In this document: positions 61,670-64,000 of the stretch, one piece after another | Layout: the number at the start of each line of letters is the position of its first letter | How positions within the stretch are numbered: position 1 is the stretch's first letter | NCBI RefSeq assembly: GCF_014649715.1 | Contig: NZ_BMTO01000022.1 | Location: forward strand, 20,416 to 84,415 | Length of the DNA: 64,000 nt | Reading direction: 5' to 3' | DNA from: Streptomyces lateritius | GTDB taxonomy: Bacteria; Actinomycetota; Actinomycetes; Streptomycetales; Streptomycetaceae | Notes under the pieces: model-generated | Databases searched by the model: none | Told to the model about the DNA's origin: nothing | What the model saw: only the letters and a program-made list of their open reading frames with translations | Position numbers and translations under genes: made by a program

Positions 61670-64000
61670 GCGGCGAGCGCGGCACCCTGGACGGGCTGGT
61701 CGGCCAACTGGTGACGCTGCTGTCGCCGCTGAGCGGGCTGACGCCCGCGGGGGCCCGGGAGTTCCTCGCCGAGGTGGGTCTGCCACTGACGGACGCGCAG
61801 GCCGCGTCCATCGCGCCCACGCTGAGCACCACCACCGGGTCCGTCGGCTTCCTCGTCGAGCTGCTGCGGGGACTGCAGGAGGCGATCGACGCCGAGCGGT
61901 GGGACGAGGTCCTGCGGCAGGTCCTGCAGGCCGGAGGCCAGATCAATGCCGTCCTCTCCGGCTTCGACGGGCTGAAGACCGCGCTCGCCGGCCTGAGTCT
62001 GCCCGGGTCGGAGCCTATCCTGGCGAACTTTCCGGAGCGGTTGTTCAACCTCCTGCTCGCCCGCTTCCTGGGTGGCAACCAGGGGGTCAACGAGCTGCTG
62101 GAGTTCCTGGGCGTCCTCGTGCGCACCGACCGGAACGTCGGCCCCGTCGATCCGCAGAAGCCGTTCTTCACCGAGAACGCCTTCCACCTCGACCGGATCG
62201 GCGGCTGGCTGCGCGAACCGGACACCCAGCTGGGTGCGTTGTACGACTGGGGCGCACCGGTGTTCGACGGTTCGAAGGTCCTCACCGTGCTGGACCGGCT
62301 CGCCGCCTACGCCGGGCTGCCGTCCCTGTATGACAAGACGGCCACGCCCCCCACCCTGGACTTGCTCTTCGCCTCCCTCACACCCCGGACCGGCCTGGAC
62401 CCGCGCGGCATGGCGGTGGAACTGCCCCAGGGCCTGACGAAGGGAACGATCGAGCGCACCGGTGAGCACTGGACGCTCACGCTGCGGCTGGATGCCGACG
62501 TACCGGCGGACACCACGCTGGTGTTCCAGCCGGGCAAGGCCCGGATCGAGCCGCCGCAGGGCGCCACCGTCCAGGGCACGGCCGAGGTCGTCCACAGCTA
62601 CCGCCGGGAGCCCGGCGACCCCGTACCGCTGCTGTCGCTGCCCGGAGGAAGTCGGGTGACGGCCGAGCAGCTGGATGTGGTCCTCCGACTGCGTGCCCAG
62701 CCCGACGGCACCCTCGAAACCCAGCTCGGCGCGCTGCTGCAGCGCGGCAAGGTGCTCATCCACCTCGACGGCGGTGACGGCTTCGTGGCGAAGCTGCTGG
62801 GCGGCGTGCGGATCGAGAGCGACTTCGAACTGGGCGCCGCGTTCACCCCGGCCGACGGACTGCGGTTCGAGGGCAGCGGCGGTCTGGAGATCCAGCTCGC
62901 CTCCCACGTCGGCCTCGGCCCGGTCGACTTGTCCGCGGTCACCCTGCTCCTCGGCGTACAGGACACCGCCTTCACCCTCGGCCTCACCACGGACGTGAAG
63001 GCGGGCCTCGGCCCGATCACAGCGGCCGTCCAGGGGATCGGCACCGAGATCCCGCTCGTTCTGGCGCCCGGCGGCCAGGGCAACCTCGGTCCCGTAGATG
63101 TACGGCCCCGGTTCAAGGCGCCCAAGGGTGTCGGCCTGTCCATGGACCTGGACGTCGTCAGCGGAGGCGGGTTCCTGTACTACGACCCCGCTCGTGGCGA
63201 GTATGCGGGGGCCCTGGAGTTCCAGCTGGCCAGGTTCATCGACGTGAAGGCCATCGGGCTGATCTCCACCCGGATGCCCGACGGTACGCAGGGCTTTTCC
63301 CTGCTGATCATCCTTACAGCCGAGTTCGGCGGGATCGGCCTGCAGCTGGGGTACGGGTTCACCCTGCTCGCGGTGGGCGGCCTGCTCGGCCTGCACCGCG
63401 GCATGAACCTCGGCGCCCTGGCGGAAGGGGTGCGCACCGGCGCCGTCGAGTCGGTGATGTTCCCCAAGGACGTGGTCGCCAACGCGCCGCGCGTTCTCAG
63501 CGATCTTCGCGCCTTCTTCCCCCCGAAGCAGGGCACGTTCCTGGTCGGCCCCATGGCGAAGATCGGCTGGGGCACTCCCACGCTCATCAGCGTCTCCCTC
63601 GGGGTCATCCTTGAGATCCCGGGGAACATCGCGATCATCGGCGTGCTGCGCTGCGTCCTGCCGAGCAGGGAGCTGCCGCTGCTCGTTCTCCAGGTCAACT
63701 TCGTCGGCGCGCTCGAGTTCGACAAGCAGCGCCTGTGGTTCTACGCCCAGCTGTTCGAGTCCCGGATCCTGCTCCTGACGGTCGAGGGCGGGATGGGCCT
63801 GCTGGTCGGCTGGGGGAGGGGAGACCTGGTCCTGTCGGTCGGCGGATTCCACCCCTCCTTCACCCCGCCACCGCTGCCCTTCCCGGCACCACCGCGCATT
63901 TCGGTCGACATCATCAACCAGCCTTTCGCCCGCATCCGGGTGTCGGGGTACTTCGCCGTCACCAGCAACACCGCACAGTTCGGCGCCCGCGCCGAACTCG
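61666..64000 (+). CDS. DUF6603 protein, N-terminal 778 residues (runs off window end)
   Basis: GTG at 61666 overlaps the protease stop (GTGA). The frame is open to the window edge. Residues 1-130 are helical (LDGLVGQLVTLLSPLSGLTP, FLVELLRGLQEAIDAERWDE). From about residue 200 the sequence is a long series of amphipathic beta strands rich in Gly and Leu (GLGPVDLSAVTLLLGVQDTA, KAPKGVGLSMDLDVVSGGGF, FSLLIILTAEFGGIGLQLGY, FTLLAVGGLLGLHRGM, PKDVVANAPRVLSDLRAFFP). These match DUF6603 proteins, very large actinobacterial proteins of unknown role. No signal peptide. It is the third gene of a tightly coupled operon with two protease-domain proteins. Confidence 0.85.
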   Translation, partial: MSGERGTLDGLVGQLVTLLSPLSGLTPAGAREFLAEVGLPLTDAQAASIAPTLSTTTGSVGFLVELLRGLQEAIDAERWDEVLRQVLQAGGQINAVLSGFDGLKTALAGLSLPGSEPILANFPERLFNLLLARFLGGNQGVNELLEFLGVLVRTDRNVGPVDPQKPFFTENAFHLDRIGGWLREPDTQLGALYDWGAPVFDGSKVLTVLDRLAAYAGLPSLYDKTATPPTLDLLFASLTPRTGLDPRGMAVELPQGLTKGTIERTGEHWTLTLRLDADVPADTTLVFQPGKARIEPPQGATVQGTAEVVHSYRREPGDPVPLLSLPGGSRVTAEQLDVVLRLRAQPDGTLETQLGALLQRGKVLIHLDGGDGFVAKLLGGVRIESDFELGAAFTPADGLRFEGSGGLEIQLASHVGLGPVDLSAVTLLLGVQDTAFTLGLTTDVKAGLGPITAAVQGIGTEIPLVLAPGGQGNLGPVDVRPRFKAPKGVGLSMDLDVVSGGGFLYYDPARGEYAGALEFQLARFIDVKAIGLISTRMPDGTQGFSLLIILTAEFGGIGLQLGYGFTLLAVGGLLGLHRGMNLGALAEGVRTGAVESVMFPKDVVANAPRVLSDLRAFFPPKQGTFLVGPMAKIGWGTPTLISVSLGVILEIPGNIAIIGVLRCVLPSRELPLLVLQVNFVGALEFDKQRLWFYAQLFESRILLLTVEGGMGLLVGWGRGDLVLSVGGFHPSFTPPPLPFPAPPRISVDIINQPFARIRVSGYFAVTSNTAQFGARAEL

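Noticed and set aside
61579..63852. 757-codon minus-strand open frame
   Set aside because: Antisense to the DUF6603 gene, whose start overlaps the upstream protease gene and whose sequence matches a known family.

Overview
The window is high-GC actinobacterial DNA. Codon bias, GTG/TTG starts, GGAGG-type ribosome binding sites and the families present (DUF6624, DUF6207-like, DUF3224, DUF6603, replication-relaxation, helicase-associated repeats) all point to Streptomyces. The very high load of broken insertion sequences, frameshifted genes and plasmid-type genes suggests a chromosome arm (subtelomeric region) or a large linear plasmid rather than the core chromosome. I see no rRNA, tRNA or CRISPR array.

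Layout. 1-8.7 kb: an IS630 fragment, a hypothetical gene, two related HTH/membrane proteins (the second stopped by an in-frame TGA), a secreted repeat protein, an unknown gene and a decayed gene. 9.2-14.5 kb: a compact five-gene cluster that looks like an undescribed RiPP pathway. It has a 50-residue precursor ending in three Lys-x-Gly-Cys-Ile-Ser repeats, then a PaaK-like adenylate-forming enzyme, a GRDP-like protein, an MFS exporter and a Baeyer-Villiger-type flavin monooxygenase. 15-17.2 kb: a carbonic anhydrase/SulP bicarbonate transport operon. 17.2-25 kb: regulatory-looking inverted repeats, an Hsp20 remnant, two IS5 remnants, a DUF6624 gene, a secreted PA14/FnIII protein, a resolvase remnant and a helicase-associated-repeat protein.

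25-33.7 kb: ordinary metabolic and regulatory genes. These are a lipoprotein cysteine hydrolase with a divergent TetR regulator, a flavodoxin-fold quinone reductase, a Tat-type SDR, a NarL-type two-component system, DUF3224 and an NmrA-like reductase, with broken IS701 and DUF6207 genes between them. 33.7-36.7 kb: an IS21-type element split by a compound IS630-family element that carries a MerR regulator and a divergent monooxygenase-like gene. 36.7-49 kb: a DUF998 membrane protein, a frameshifted replication-relaxation gene, a GAF-PP2C phosphatase with an anti-anti-sigma partner, small membrane proteins, a second helicase-associated fragment, a sortilin-like beta-propeller operon and a response regulator stopped by TAG.

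49-57.6 kb: a TauE/SafE permease, IS5 copies, a frameshifted alpha/beta hydrolase, a GH5 glycoside hydrolase and a wrecked tyrosine recombinase. 57.8-64 kb: three translationally coupled genes for two trypsin-like proteins without signal peptides and a large DUF6603 protein that runs off the window. The RiPP-like cluster and this protease/DUF6603 operon are the best candidates for undescribed systems.
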